Shown: positions 20,192 through 28,296 of the stretch, piece after piece
Position numbering within the stretch: position 1 is the stretch's first letter
How the letters are laid out: each line of letters starts with the position of its first letter
Assembly (NCBI RefSeq): GCF_001720585.1
Contig: NZ_MABH01000231.1
Coordinates: forward strand, 1 to 36,720
DNA: 36,720 nt
Reading direction: 5' to 3'
From: Cereibacter johrii
GTDB taxonomy: Bacteria; Pseudomonadota; Alphaproteobacteria; Rhodobacterales; Rhodobacteraceae
The notes under the pieces: generated by a model
The model's input: only the letters and a program-made list of their open reading frames with translations
Databases searched by the model: none
Told to the model about the DNA's origin: nothing
Position numbers and translations under genes: made by a program

Positions 20192-20361
20192 CAGCGCCTC
20201 CTCGCCCCCGTCGCGCCTCTCCGGCGCTCCTGTCGCTGCTGCCACGCCCTGCCGGTTCGCCTCTGAGTCCGGTCCCTTCGGAGCGCGCAATGCGCGGGCG
20301 GGCCGCATGCGGCCGCTCTCGCCATCCCTGTCCGTCACGCCTGATCCCCATCTTGGTCGAA

Positions 20362-20385
20362 TGTGCGAACTCAACAGGTCGCACA
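20362..20385. promoter_or_regulatory. Candidate operator: perfect 7-10-7 inverted repeat
   Basis: The arms TGTGCGA (20362-20368) and TCGCACA (20379-20385) are perfect reverse complements separated by 10 bases. It lies 171 bases upstream of the chosen glgE start and about 140 bases upstream of the first chemotaxis gene. Centre-to-centre spacing of the arms is 17 bases, which suits a dimeric regulator. There is no T-run, so it is not a terminator. On the minus strand a TTGTGC that could act as a -35 element overlaps the right arm. The regulator is unknown; control of the sugar operon is the more natural guess. Confidence 0.5.
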
Positions 20386-20457
20386 ATCTTTGGTTCCCTC
20401 TTCCGGCGGAGGGCGCGGCCGGGGGCCATGCGCATTTTAGGCATTCGGGGATCAGGA

Positions 20458-20472
20458 TTAGGGAAACCTTAT
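20458..20472 (+). promoter_or_regulatory. CtrA-like box (TTAG-N7-TTAT) upstream of the chemotaxis operon
   Basis: The 15 bases match the CtrA consensus TTAA-N7-TTAA with one mismatch in each half-site and correct spacing. They stand out as an AT-rich island in very GC-rich DNA, 53 bases before the first chemotaxis start codon. In C. sphaeroides the Fla2/CheOp1 system is reported to depend on CckA-CtrA, which fits. Two mismatches leave real doubt. Confidence 0.4.
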
Positions 20473-20524
20473 GGGTTCGGGCCCCAGAACGTCAGGGAGG
20501 AAGCAACCAGCCGAGGCCCCTGCC

Positions 20525-20854
20525 ATGTCCGCTCCCCCCGTCTCTCTCAGCCTCCCGGACCGGGCGGGCCTTCCCCAGGCCGGGCCGCTCGCGGCCGATC
20601 TCGCCCAGGCTCTCGCCGGGCCGGGACCCGTCCGGCTGGACACGGCGCCTGCGCAGGATGTGGGGCTTGCGGTGCTCCAGCTCCTCGTGGCGGCGCATCG
20701 GCAGGCCGCCGCTGCCGGCGTCCGGCTCGAGATCGCGGTCCCCGCCGGCTCGGCGATGGAGACGGCGATGAAGCTGCACGGGCTGTCCGATGCAGGCCTC
20801 GTCGGGGCTGACGGCCTCTGGACCGGCCTGCCTGTCGGAGTGGCGCAGGGATGA
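20525..20854 (+). CDS. STAS-domain protein, first gene of the chemotaxis operon
   Basis: This 109-residue soluble protein has a STAS (anti-sigma-factor-antagonist-like) fold, recognised by the pattern RLDTAPAQDVGLAVLQLLVAAHRQA (about residues 37-61, given here only as a landmark) followed by a beta strand LEIAVP and a helix. The serine that is phosphorylated in SpoIIAA-type proteins is replaced by valine (QDVGL), so regulation by phosphorylation is unlikely. Small STAS proteins head many alphaproteobacterial che operons (the orf2 position in Sinorhizobium). I chose ATG 20525, not ATG 20471, because GAGG lies 8 bases upstream and the upstream 18 codons look non-conserved. Its stop overlaps the cheY start as ATGA (20851-20854). 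Confidence 0.8.
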   Translation: MSAPPVSLSLPDRAGLPQAGPLAADLAQALAGPGPVRLDTAPAQDVGLAVLQLLVAAHRQAAAAGVRLEIAVPAGSAMETAMKLHGLSDAGLVGADGLWTGLPVGVAQG

Positions 20855-21219
20855 GCAAGACGATCCTCGCGGTGGATGATTCCCCCTCCGTCCGGCAGAT
20901 GGTGCGGCTGACCCTCGTCGGCGCCGGCTATACGGTGGTGGAGGCGGTGGACGGGCAGGATGCGCTCGAGAAGGCCACGGCCCAGCGCTTCGATGCCATC
21001 CTGACCGATCAGAACATGCCGCGCCTCGACGGGCTGGGCTTCATCCGCAAGTTCCGCACCCTGCCCGAGGGCAAGGGCGTGCCCATCGTCTTCCTGTCGA
21101 CGGAGTCGCAGGACACGTTGAAGGCGCAGGCCAAGGAAGCCGGGGCCATCGGCTGGATGATCAAGCCGTTCGATCAGGCCCAGCTTCTGGCCGTCGTCAA
21201 GAAGGTGGCCGGCGCCTGA
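20851..21219 (+). CDS. cheY: Chemotaxis response regulator CheY (CheY5-type position)
   Basis: This 122-residue single-domain receiver has acidic pocket residues Asp9 and Asp10, phospho-acceptor Asp53 in [11 protein letters not shown], Ser83 in FLSTES and Lys105 in IKPFD. All are needed for phosphorylation by CheA. It lacks any output domain, so it should bind the flagellar switch or act as a phosphate sink. It is translationally coupled to the preceding STAS gene by an ATGA overlap. It closely resembles the second CheY at 28287, sharing TES and AGA-x-x-W-x-x-KPFD segments. From memory of the C. sphaeroides CheOp1 locus this may be CheY5, but numbering is inferred. An 86-base gap separates it from the receptor gene. 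Confidence 0.93.
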   Translation: MSKTILAVDDSPSVRQMVRLTLVGAGYTVVEAVDGQDALEKATAQRFDAILTDQNMPRLDGLGFIRKFRTLPEGKGVPIVFLSTESQDTLKAQAKEAGAIGWMIKPFDQAQLLAVVKKVAGA

Positions 21220-21305
21220 GGCAGAGCCCCGCCGGCCGCACCGGCTGCGCCCGGCGTCCCGAAGCGCGGGCCTCCTCCCGCCCCGTCAAGAAGGATCCCA
21301 TAGCG

Positions 21306-22988
21306 ATGAGAGTGTCCATCAAGCTGAAGCTCGCCGGAGTGTTTCTTGCCGTGCTGCTCGTCTCGGGGGGCGGACAGATGGTGGCCCTGCGCGACCTCGA
21401 CCTGATCCGCGCCTCGCTCGACGACATCGTGCATACCAAGGTCCAGCAGGTGACCATGACCTACCAGCTGATCGAGAACCGGCTGAAGACACAGCGCGAG
21501 GTCCGCAACTATCTGCTGTCGCGCACCAAGGAGGAGCGCCGGGCCATCGACGACCGCCTGGCGACCGCCGCTTCAGGCGCCGAGAAGGCCATCGCCGCCC
21601 TCGAACTCTCCGCCGACGAGGAGATGCGCGCCCGCCTCGCCGAGGTGCAAGAGGCCGAGAAGCGGCTGGCCGAGATCGACGCGAAGGCGATCGGGATGGC
21701 GCGCATGGGCCTTGGCTACGAGGGATTCAAGATCGTGGTGACGCAGGGCCGCGAGCAGTGGCTGGCGATGGAGACGCGGCTGAGTGCGCTCCTGACCCAT
21801 CATACGCAAGAGCTGGCCACCGCGTCTGCCGCGGCCCAGCGCCAGCAGGGAATCAGCCGCCTCACGGTGCTGGGCGCCTTCTTTGCCAACATCCTGCTCG
21901 TTGCCGCAGCAGGCAGCTGGATCGTGGTGACCCTCTCCAAAGGCCTGCAGCGGGCGCTGCGTCTGTCCGAGCGTGTCGCCGCGGGGGATCTGACCCAGAC
22001 CGAGCCCCAGCCGCAACGGGACGAGATCGGCGATCTGATCGCCTCACTGAACGGAATGGTGACCAAGCTCCGGACCGTGGTGAACGACGTCGCCAGATCC
22101 ACGCGCACGGTGGCCGCAGGCGCCGACGAGATGTCCTCCACGGCCGTGAAACTGAGCCAGGGGGCCGCCGAACAGGCCAGCGCCACGCTGCAGGCCTCCT
22201 CCTCGATGGAAGAGATGACCGCCAACATCAAGCAATCGGCGCAGAATGCCGCCGATACCGAGGCCCGCGCCCGGCAATCGGCGCTCTCGGCCCACGAGAG
22301 CGGCACGACGATGACCGAGGCGGTCGAGGCCGTGCGCACCATCTCGCAGAAGATCGGCATCGTGCAGGAGATCGCGCGCCAGACGGATCTCCTCGCGCTC
22401 AATGCCGCCGTCGAGGCCGCCCGCGCGGGGGAACATGGCCGCGGCTTCGCCGTGGTGGCGGCCGAAGTGCGCAAGCTTGCCGAGCGCAGCCGCGCCGCGG
22501 CAACCGAAATTTCCGTCCTGTCCGCGGCAACCGTCGAGGCGGCCCAGACCGCCGGGGGGCGGCTCTCGCAGCTCGTGCCGGACATCGAGGAGACGGCCCG
22601 CCTCGTGCTCGACATCTCGACCTCCGCGCAGGAGCAGGCGGCCGGCGTGGCACAGGTCAATTCGGCGATCCAGCAACTTGATCAGGTCACCCAAAGCAAC
22701 AGCACCGCGTCCGAGCAACTGTCTGCGACGGCCGGTCAACTGGCCGGACAGGCCGAACGGCTGCGGACCGCGATCGGCTTCTTCACGACCGACAGGGGGC
22801 CCGAGGCCGCCCCTGCGCAGGAGAGCCTCCCCGCAGCCCGGCTTCCCACCCGCTCGGAGCCGCCCCGTCGGCCCGCAAGGTCGCGTCCGGTGACGCAGTC
22901 TCCGGGCGGCTTCCAGTTCGATCTGGACGGCAACGGCGACGACCTTGACGCAGATTTCCGGCGCCATGCCGCCGAACAGGCCGCCTGA
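21306..22988 (+). CDS. Transmembrane methyl-accepting chemotaxis protein
   Basis: This 560-residue receptor has TM1 at about 8-26, a periplasmic helical region of about 160 residues (likely four-helix-bundle type), and TM2 at about 187-208. A HAMP domain follows (about 209-262; [25 protein letters not shown]), then the cytoplasmic coiled-coil hairpin. The hairpin tip that binds CheA and CheW is intact at about 355-395 ([32 protein letters not shown]). The C-terminus is a proline/arginine-rich tail ending HAAEQAA, without the pentapeptide that tethers CheR in enteric receptors. AAGGAT lies about 10 bases upstream of the ATG. The ligand cannot be guessed from sequence. Confidence 0.93.
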   Translation: MRVSIKLKLAGVFLAVLLVSGGGQMVALRDLDLIRASLDDIVHTKVQQVTMTYQLIENRLKTQREVRNYLLSRTKEERRAIDDRLATAASGAEKAIAALELSADEEMRARLAEVQEAEKRLAEIDAKAIGMARMGLGYEGFKIVVTQGREQWLAMETRLSALLTHHTQELATASAAAQRQQGISRLTVLGAFFANILLVAAAGSWIVVTLSKGLQRALRLSERVAAGDLTQTEPQPQRDEIGDLIASLNGMVTKLRTVVNDVARSTRTVAAGADEMSSTAVKLSQGAAEQASATLQASSSMEEMTANIKQSAQNAADTEARARQSALSAHESGTTMTEAVEAVRTISQKIGIVQEIARQTDLLALNAAVEAARAGEHGRGFAVVAAEVRKLAERSRAAATEISVLSAATVEAAQTAGGRLSQLVPDIEETARLVLDISTSAQEQAAGVAQVNSAIQQLDQVTQSNSTASEQLSATAGQLAGQAERLRTAIGFFTTDRGPEAAPAQESLPAARLPTRSEPPRRPARSRPVTQSPGGFQFDLDGNGDDLDADFRRHAAEQAA

Positions 22989-22995
22989 CCTGCGC

Positions 22996-23015
22996 CCTCG
23001 ATCCCGCGATCGAGG
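22996..23015 (+). terminator. Intra-operon hairpin after the first receptor gene
   Basis: A perfect 8-bp stem (CCTCGATC, 4-base loop, GATCGAGG) begins 7 bases after the receptor stop codon. It has no T-run, so partial termination or 3'-end protection of the upstream mRNA is more likely than full termination. Confidence 0.4.
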
Positions 23016-23090
23016 CGCCTGAGCTGCCTGCCCTCACCGCATCCGCCGGTTGCCCCGGCTTCGTCCCGCCTCCAGCAAACAGGTTCCCGA

Positions 23091-24878
23091 ATGGCGCTTC
23101 CGACTCCGCTCCCAGGTGAAGCTACGGCGACGGCCCATCAGACGGGCCCTGTCTCCCTGCCTGGCGAGGGCACCTTCGACAGGGCCGCCAGCCGACGCAG
23201 GGTCTCGACGCCGTCGATGCGCAAGGCGGCCGGCCGCGTGTCCGGCCTCGCCAGCGCCACAGAGAAGGCCTTCCTTCGCGCTGGTGCGAGCCTTGAGCGG
23301 GCCATTTCCCGCTTCGATCGGTTGTCCGCTCCTTTGGCGCAACTGGCAGCGGTCGCCGATGCCGGAGAGTTCGCTCAGGCAACCGCCGATGCTGCCGGTC
23401 TCGAGGAGCGGGCGGCCCTTTTCGCCGCCAACAGCCAGCCGCTCCTCGAAAGGATCGAAACCCTCTCCACCGCGGCCGAGACCCTCGGCACGGACCTGAG
23501 CGTCATGCGTCAGGTCATCCGGACCATGTCCATCGTCGCTCTCAATGCCCGTGTGACGGTGGCGACGCTCGCGGGCCAGAATTCCAGCCTGGAAGTCTTC
23601 ACAACGGCGGCCACGGCCCAGGTGATGGAGGCAGGCGATACGATCGGCCAGATCACCGAAGCGGTCGAACATATGGCGCGCAGGCTGCATCTGGCCTCGG
23701 CCGAGGCCGGCAACCTGTCACACCTTCTCCGCCGTCAGCTGGGCCCCGCGCTGGCCGGCCTGCGTCTCGACATGGGTGCGTTCGAGAAGGATCTGACGCG
23801 CACCACCGCGGACGGAAGCATCCTCATGACGCAAGGCGACGAGTTTCGCCGCGCGGTCACCACTGCCGTGCTGTCCCTCCAGATCGGCGACACGACGCGT
23901 CAACGGCTGGAACATGTGGCCGACATGCTGGACAGCACGGCGGGGCAGGAGACGGCCGACGGCGCACTGGCGCGGCTCACGCTGGCGCTCGCCGCAGCTC
24001 ATCTGCGCGACGCACACGAACGGCATGCGGCCGCGATCGTGACGGCCCGATCTGCCCTCCGCGACTCGGGCCAGGCGACCGCAGAGATCGGCCGGATCAG
24101 CGGACGTGTGGGAACATCGCCGCGCCACAACCTCAAGCAGCATCTTCAGCAACTTCAAGCGATCCTCGACGAGTGCCGAACCGCACAGACCCGCCTCGTC
24201 TCGGTGGCCCGCAACCTCTCCAGCGGACTGGCCGAGTTGCTCCCCATTCTCGAGCGCATGTCCGGGGTCGAAGAGCGCATGAGCATGATCGGACTGAACG
24301 CCGTCATTGCCTGCGTGCAACTCGGAGACGAGGCGCTGGCCCTGCGCGAGATCTCCTTCCAGCTGCGGGAACTGGCCTCCTCATCGGCTGAACGTCTCGG
24401 GAGTATCACCCGAAGCCTCTCTGCGATGAGCGACGAGGCCGTCATTACGGCCGTCGAACTCGAAGGGTCGTTTTACCAGGACCTGAACGACCTCACAGGT
24501 GCCGGCGACAGGGTCTTTTCACTGCTGTCCGGGATCGAGGCCGGCATCCTCCAGACGGGAACCACGGTCGAACGGGAGCGCCGGCTGGCCGAGCGGGACG
24601 TGGCAACCGGCATCGCCGCGTTGGACGGCCACTCCGTGGCATTTGCCGATCTGCTCGCCATGGCGCCCGCCCTGGAACGATGGGCCAGCCGTCTGGACGG
24701 GGACCTGAACGCCACAGCCACGGGTGACGCTCTCGAACGGATCCGCGCCAGCTACACGATGGCCGCGGAGCGTCTGGTGCATGATCTCCTTCTGCGGGAT
24801 CTCGGCGTGTCCCCGGCAGAGGAGGTCTCGGAGACGACCGCGCCGCCCGCGGACGACATCCTGGATTTTCTGTTCTAG
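23091..24878 (+). CDS. Soluble receptor-like coiled-coil protein with CheZ-like motif
   Basis: This 595-residue protein has no signal peptide or membrane segment and is mostly Ala/Leu/Arg/Glu helix. It is not a standard receptor. Two segments look like worn-down receptor hairpin tips: IVALNARVTVATLAGQ around Leu151-Asn152-Ala153, and MIGLNAVIACVQLGDEA around Leu402-Asn403-Ala404. Each is followed by a helix like the EVRxLA return helix. Between them lies LQIGDTTRQRLEHV, whose Asp267 and Gln271 match the D-x-x-x-Q catalytic pair of CheZ phosphatase. A second CheZ-like stretch, YQDLNDLTGAG, has Asp467 but Ala471 where Gln is needed. Position between two receptor genes suggests a scaffold or CheY-P phosphatase role; this is inference. 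I do not recognise a named gene. The ATG at 23091 is taken from frame and lacks a clear Shine-Dalgarno. Confidence 0.75.
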   Translation: MALPTPLPGEATATAHQTGPVSLPGEGTFDRAASRRRVSTPSMRKAAGRVSGLASATEKAFLRAGASLERAISRFDRLSAPLAQLAAVADAGEFAQATADAAGLEERAALFAANSQPLLERIETLSTAAETLGTDLSVMRQVIRTMSIVALNARVTVATLAGQNSSLEVFTTAATAQVMEAGDTIGQITEAVEHMARRLHLASAEAGNLSHLLRRQLGPALAGLRLDMGAFEKDLTRTTADGSILMTQGDEFRRAVTTAVLSLQIGDTTRQRLEHVADMLDSTAGQETADGALARLTLALAAAHLRDAHERHAAAIVTARSALRDSGQATAEIGRISGRVGTSPRHNLKQHLQQLQAILDECRTAQTRLVSVARNLSSGLAELLPILERMSGVEERMSMIGLNAVIACVQLGDEALALREISFQLRELASSSAERLGSITRSLSAMSDEAVITAVELEGSFYQDLNDLTGAGDRVFSLLSGIEAGILQTGTTVERERRLAERDVATGIAALDGHSVAFADLLAMAPALERWASRLDGDLNATATGDALERIRASYTMAAERLVHDLLLRDLGVSPAEEVSETTAPPADDILDFLF

Positions 24879-24979
24879 TCGCCCTTCACCAGTTGGAAAG
24901 CGGTGAGCGCTAAGGATTGCACAACCAAGGCAAGGTCCAAGGCCAGAGCTCGCCGTCAGGCAATACACGGGATAGCCGC

Positions 24980-27358
24980 ATGAACCGCACCGACCCTTCG
25001 CGCATAAGGCGCTTCAAGCAGCCTCTGGTGCTTCTGGGTGCGCCCCTGCCGATGTTGCTCGGCATCGTGACCGCGCTCTGGCTCAACCATGAAGGGGCGC
25101 GACGCGCGACGGAACAACAGACGCAGGCCTTCTCCAGCCTGATTGCCGCCGAAGGACGCGCGGCCCTTGCCTTCCGGGACAGTCGTCGTTTGTTCCAACT
25201 GTTCACTGCTGCCGCCGAAACTTTTCCCGGTGCAAGCTTCTCGGCTCTCGCGATGGATGTAGAGGGGCGCGTCATTGCCTCGATGCCGGCCGATCTGGCC
25301 GGCGCCGAGACCCTGCAGGCCCAAGCGCTGAACGCGATGAACGTCCGCGCTCCCGTGAAGGCCGAAGGCGGCACCTCCATTGCCATCCCGGTCACCCGCG
25401 AGGGGGACAACTCTCTTGCCGGTGCTTTTGCCGTTTCCCTGCCCGCGCTGAGTGGCTCGCACGCAGTGCTGATGCCGGCAACCGCACTGATCGCCGGCCT
25501 GATGATCTCGATGGGGACTGCGGGATATCTCTGGAGGCGCCGGAGAGAGGCCGAGCGCCTGCTCATCGAGACGACCCGGCGGATCAAGAACAACCAGAGG
25601 CCCGACGCCAGCGCCATGACGCGGATCGAGCTGTCGATCCCAAAGCTTGCGGACGAGCTTGATGCCTTGTCCGCTGCCCTGCAGGGCGAGCGGGACCAGT
25701 TCGAGTCCGCCCATAGCCGAGCCATGGCACTCGACGCCCTCCCGACCCCCTGGATCCTCGTCGCCAGCGACGGTCGCGTGCTCATGATGAACCAGCCTGC
25801 GCGGCAGATGGTTGCAGACTTGCCGGAGCCACTTCTCGAAAGTCAACCGGTTGCAGGTCTCCACCATGATCTGGCGAGGGCTTGGCCGGACCGCACAGGC
25901 GGGACGATGTCCCTAGCGATCGGTGGACGCACATATCAGGTGACACGAGCTGCCGTCGGCGCAACGGGCTCAGAGATCCTGAGTTTCGCCGACCGGACCG
26001 AAGAGACTCAGTTTGATCTCTTCCTCCAGGGGGTTACTCGCGACGCCATCGCTGCGACCTATGACGGCAAGGGGCAGATGATGAAGGCGAGCGACAGTTT
26101 TGCGAAGCTCTTCGGATCCTCCGGGGCTTCGCTGCGCTCCCTGCTCGAGACAACGTCGGACAGTGCTGAACTCCTTGCGGCGGTCGAACGGGACGGCGAA
26201 GGGCGTAGTTTCCTGAACCGAGAGGGCTATGGGGCAGATCAGGTGCAGGTCGACATCTCGATCCTGCGACGGCCGGGCGGCGGCCATTTGGTCCTCGTGA
26301 CGGAGATCCGCCACCACTACGCGCCGGCGCCGGCGGTTGCCGCTGCGGACCAGCCTCCGCCGGCACCTGAGCGGCTGATTTCAGCGCTTCGGCAGCTTGC
26401 CCGAGGTGATCTCGGATCTCGTCTGGACCATCCGCTTCCGGAACCGTTCGACGCCCTGCGTCCCGACTTCAACAGCGCCTTGCAAGGCCTTGCCGTTATC
26501 GTCGAAGACGTGATCTCTGCCGCCGAGAGCATCCGCAACGAAGCCCGAGACATCAGTTCCGCTGCACAATCTCTGGCTCAAAGGACGGAAAGCACCGCCG
26601 CCACTCTGGAAGAGACAGCGGCTGCGCTTGACGGGCTGACGGCTTCCGTCCGATCCGCGGCCGACGGCGCAGCAGAAGCAGATCGGGTGGTCGCCGACGC
26701 GCGGGCGAACGCCGAGGAGAGCGGGCATGTCGTCGTCGAGACGGTGGCAGCGATGGACATGATTGCCGCCTCTTCCGACAAGATCACCTCGATCGTGAAA
26801 GTGATCGACGACATCGCATTTCAAACGAATCTGTTGGCGCTCAATGCCGGTGTCGAGGCCGCCAGGGCAGGAGACGCCGGGCGCGGATTTGCGGTCGTCG
26901 CCTCAGAAGTGCGGGCGCTCGCTCAAAGGTCTTCGGAAGCTGCGCGAGAGATCACGGACCTCATCCTGAAGAGCGGCAACCAGGTGCGGCGTGGCGTGGA
27001 TCTGGTCGGGAAGACAGGCGATGCGCTGAAGCAGATCGTATCTTCCGTTTCCGAAATATCGACTCTGGTCTCCGATATCGCCGTGTCCTCGAGGCAGCAG
27101 TCGGTGTCTCTGGCGGAGATCAACTGCGCGGTGAACAACCTCGACCAATCAACCCAGCAGAATGCGGCGCGTCTCGAGGAGGCGACGGCCGCAAGCGAGT
27201 CTCTTACGAATAGCGCCAACGTGCTTTTCGAGACGGTGCAGCAGTTTCACCTGGACGCGCCCGCGAAGCACAACCGCACCACATCCCCCCTGACGGAGGC
27301 GGCAGGACCAAGCTCCAGGGTGCTCGCGCGGGCAGAGCCCGGATGGGAGGATTTTTGA
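24980..27358 (+). CDS. Transmembrane methyl-accepting chemotaxis protein with PAS-like segments
   Basis: This 792-residue receptor has TM1 at about 15-35, a periplasmic sensor of about 125 residues and TM2 at about 162-187. It is followed by a linker helix, a PAS-like domain at about 248-340 ([21 protein letters not shown]), a second PAS-like segment at about 350-435 ([20 protein letters not shown]), and the signalling hairpin with its tip at about 612-650 ([38 protein letters not shown]). It could thus sense outside and inside signals. The frame runs up to a TTG at 24917, but I prefer ATG 24980: [14 protein letters not shown] leads directly into TM1. The Shine-Dalgarno is weak at either start. 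No CheR-tethering pentapeptide is seen at the C-terminus. Confidence 0.9.
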   Translation: MNRTDPSRIRRFKQPLVLLGAPLPMLLGIVTALWLNHEGARRATEQQTQAFSSLIAAEGRAALAFRDSRRLFQLFTAAAETFPGASFSALAMDVEGRVIASMPADLAGAETLQAQALNAMNVRAPVKAEGGTSIAIPVTREGDNSLAGAFAVSLPALSGSHAVLMPATALIAGLMISMGTAGYLWRRRREAERLLIETTRRIKNNQRPDASAMTRIELSIPKLADELDALSAALQGERDQFESAHSRAMALDALPTPWILVASDGRVLMMNQPARQMVADLPEPLLESQPVAGLHHDLARAWPDRTGGTMSLAIGGRTYQVTRAAVGATGSEILSFADRTEETQFDLFLQGVTRDAIAATYDGKGQMMKASDSFAKLFGSSGASLRSLLETTSDSAELLAAVERDGEGRSFLNREGYGADQVQVDISILRRPGGGHLVLVTEIRHHYAPAPAVAAADQPPPAPERLISALRQLARGDLGSRLDHPLPEPFDALRPDFNSALQGLAVIVEDVISAAESIRNEARDISSAAQSLAQRTESTAATLEETAAALDGLTASVRSAADGAAEADRVVADARANAEESGHVVVETVAAMDMIAASSDKITSIVKVIDDIAFQTNLLALNAGVEAARAGDAGRGFAVVASEVRALAQRSSEAAREITDLILKSGNQVRRGVDLVGKTGDALKQIVSSVSEISTLVSDIAVSSRQQSVSLAEINCAVNNLDQSTQQNAARLEEATAASESLTNSANVLFETVQQFHLDAPAKHNRTTSPLTEAAGPSSRVLARAEPGWEDF

Positions 27359-27359
27359 C

Positions 27360-27419
27360 ATGAACGTGCTCCCGAAGCCGTCCCGACCGCTGATCTGCAC
27401 CTGCGAGCCTCACCCATGA
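27360..27419 (+). CDS. Possible 19-residue leader peptide coupled to cheD
   Basis: An ATG at 27360 begins one base after the receptor stop codon and has an excellent Shine-Dalgarno GGGAGG at 27345-27350. It encodes MNVLPKPSRPLICTCEPHP and ends in a TGA (27417-27419) that overlaps the cheD ATG as ATGA. cheD itself has no visible Shine-Dalgarno, so this short frame may be how ribosomes reach cheD. Expression of the peptide is unproven, and no function is claimed for it. Confidence 0.45.
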   Translation: MNVLPKPSRPLICTCEPHP

Positions 27420-28015
27420 CCCGTTGCGCCGACAGGCCTTCAGCCAGCCAGATAAGCATCACGCATGTGACCCAAGGAAGCTGCGTCGCGTCCGCATCGC
27501 CGAACGAGGTTTACGCGACGATCCTGGGGTCCTGCATCTGCACCTGCATGTGTGATCCGGTGGCCGGCGTGGGTGGGATGAACCACTTCCTGCTGCCCTC
27601 ATCCGAAGTCGAAGATGCCCAGCATCTCCGCTACGGCTCCCATGCGATGGAACTGCTGATCAATGCGCTTCTCAAGCTGGGCGCCGCCCGGCAGCGGATA
27701 GAAGCCAAGATCTTCGGCGGCGCGATGATGACGCCGCAGCTGGGGGCGATCGGTCAGGCGAATGCTGCATTCGCCCGGCGCTATCTCAGAGACGAGGGGA
27801 TCCTCTGCACGGCTCAGAGCCTCGGGGGCAACCGGGCCAGGCGCATCCGCTTCTGGCCCAAGACGGGACGTGTCCAGCAGATGTTCTTGGGAAGCGAGGA
27901 TGTTGTGCCGACCGAACAACCGCAACTCCGCCTTCAGGGTGGCGCCGGCGACGTCACCTTCTTCGACCGACACAGCAATGCCGAGATGCCCGATCCGATC
28001 AAGGAACCGAGATGA
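27416..28015 (+). CDS. cheD: Chemoreceptor glutamine deamidase CheD
   Basis: CheD hydrolyses specific receptor glutamines to glutamates (and in some species methyl esters), tuning receptor sensitivity. The 199-residue protein has the catalytic Cys40 in TILGSCICTCMCDP and His57 in GGMNHFLLP; the 17-residue spacing matches characterised CheD (Cys27/His44 in Thermotoga). KIFGGA and NAAFARRYLRDEGI are also typical. The extra cysteines (CICTCMC) around the active site are unusual. The C-terminal 40 residues extend past the core. The gene starts within an ATGA overlap with a 19-codon frame and ends in another ATGA overlap with the STAS gene. With no cheB in the operon, CheD may carry part of the adaptation load. 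Confidence 0.95.
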   Translation: MTRCADRPSASQISITHVTQGSCVASASPNEVYATILGSCICTCMCDPVAGVGGMNHFLLPSSEVEDAQHLRYGSHAMELLINALLKLGAARQRIEAKIFGGAMMTPQLGAIGQANAAFARRYLRDEGILCTAQSLGGNRARRIRFWPKTGRVQQMFLGSEDVVPTEQPQLRLQGGAGDVTFFDRHSNAEMPDPIKEPR

Positions 28016-28296
28016 AGAACCGCCTGGACCTTCCCGCACGTCTCGACCACCAAGGGGCGCGACAACTCTATGCAGCTCTGCTCAGCATGCCGCCCGGAGA
28101 CACATGCCTGGCGGCTGGACAGGTCAGCTTTGTCGGCGGCCTTGCGCTTCAGCTCCTTCTTGCGGCTGCCGCCAAGTGGCGCGCGGAAGGTCACCGTTTC
28201 ACATGCCAGCCCATGTCGCCCGCCTTCGCGGACGACGTCACCCGCCTCGGCGTGGACCCCAAAGAGTTTCAGGAGGATCAAGGATCATGCCGCTGA
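28012..28296 (+). CDS. Second STAS-domain protein
   Basis: This 94-residue protein has a small STAS-like fold: an N-terminal strand/helix (LDLPARLDHQGARQLYAAL), the core pattern QVSFVGGLALQLLLAA at about 42-57, and a final helix. The phosphorylatable serine of anti-sigma antagonists is replaced by glycine (VGGLA). It resembles the operon's first STAS protein around the LQLL-x-AA core and, like it, sits directly before a cheY. The start ATG 28012 overlaps the cheD stop as ATGA. Its last 10 bases overlap the cheY start. Role unknown; possibly a binding partner of its neighbouring CheY or of CheA. Confidence 0.75.
   Translation: MKNRLDLPARLDHQGARQLYAALLSMPPGDTCLAAGQVSFVGGLALQLLLAAAAKWRAEGHRFTCQPMSPAFADDVTRLGVDPKEFQEDQGSCR

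Larger units (their letters stand above)
20192..20524. promoter_or_regulatory. Divergent control region between glgE operon and chemotaxis operon
   Basis: About 330 bases separate the two operons if GlgE starts at 20191. The glgE frame stays open through part of it, to a TTG at 20386, so a longer GlgE N-terminus cannot be excluded. The stretch contains a perfect inverted repeat (20362-20385), a lower-GC patch at 20431-20472 with a CtrA-like box, and the ribosome binding regions of both first genes. I see no small gene. Promoters for both operons must lie here, but no sigma-70 pair is convincing. Confidence 0.6.

Noticed and set aside
20192-20386. Longer GlgE N-terminus from TTG 20386, GTG 20338 or ATG 20308
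   Set aside because: The added residues are low-complexity and the TTG lies directly beside the inverted repeat, while ATG 20191 has GGAGG at 5 bases and starts just at conserved sequence. Kept as an alternative only.
20471-20524. Earlier ATG (20471) for the first STAS gene
   Set aside because: It overlaps the CtrA-like box, has no Shine-Dalgarno, and adds residues with no STAS similarity.
24917-24979. TTG start for the second receptor
   Set aside because: The 21 added residues are polar and not receptor-like, and ATG 24980 leads straight into the first membrane segment.
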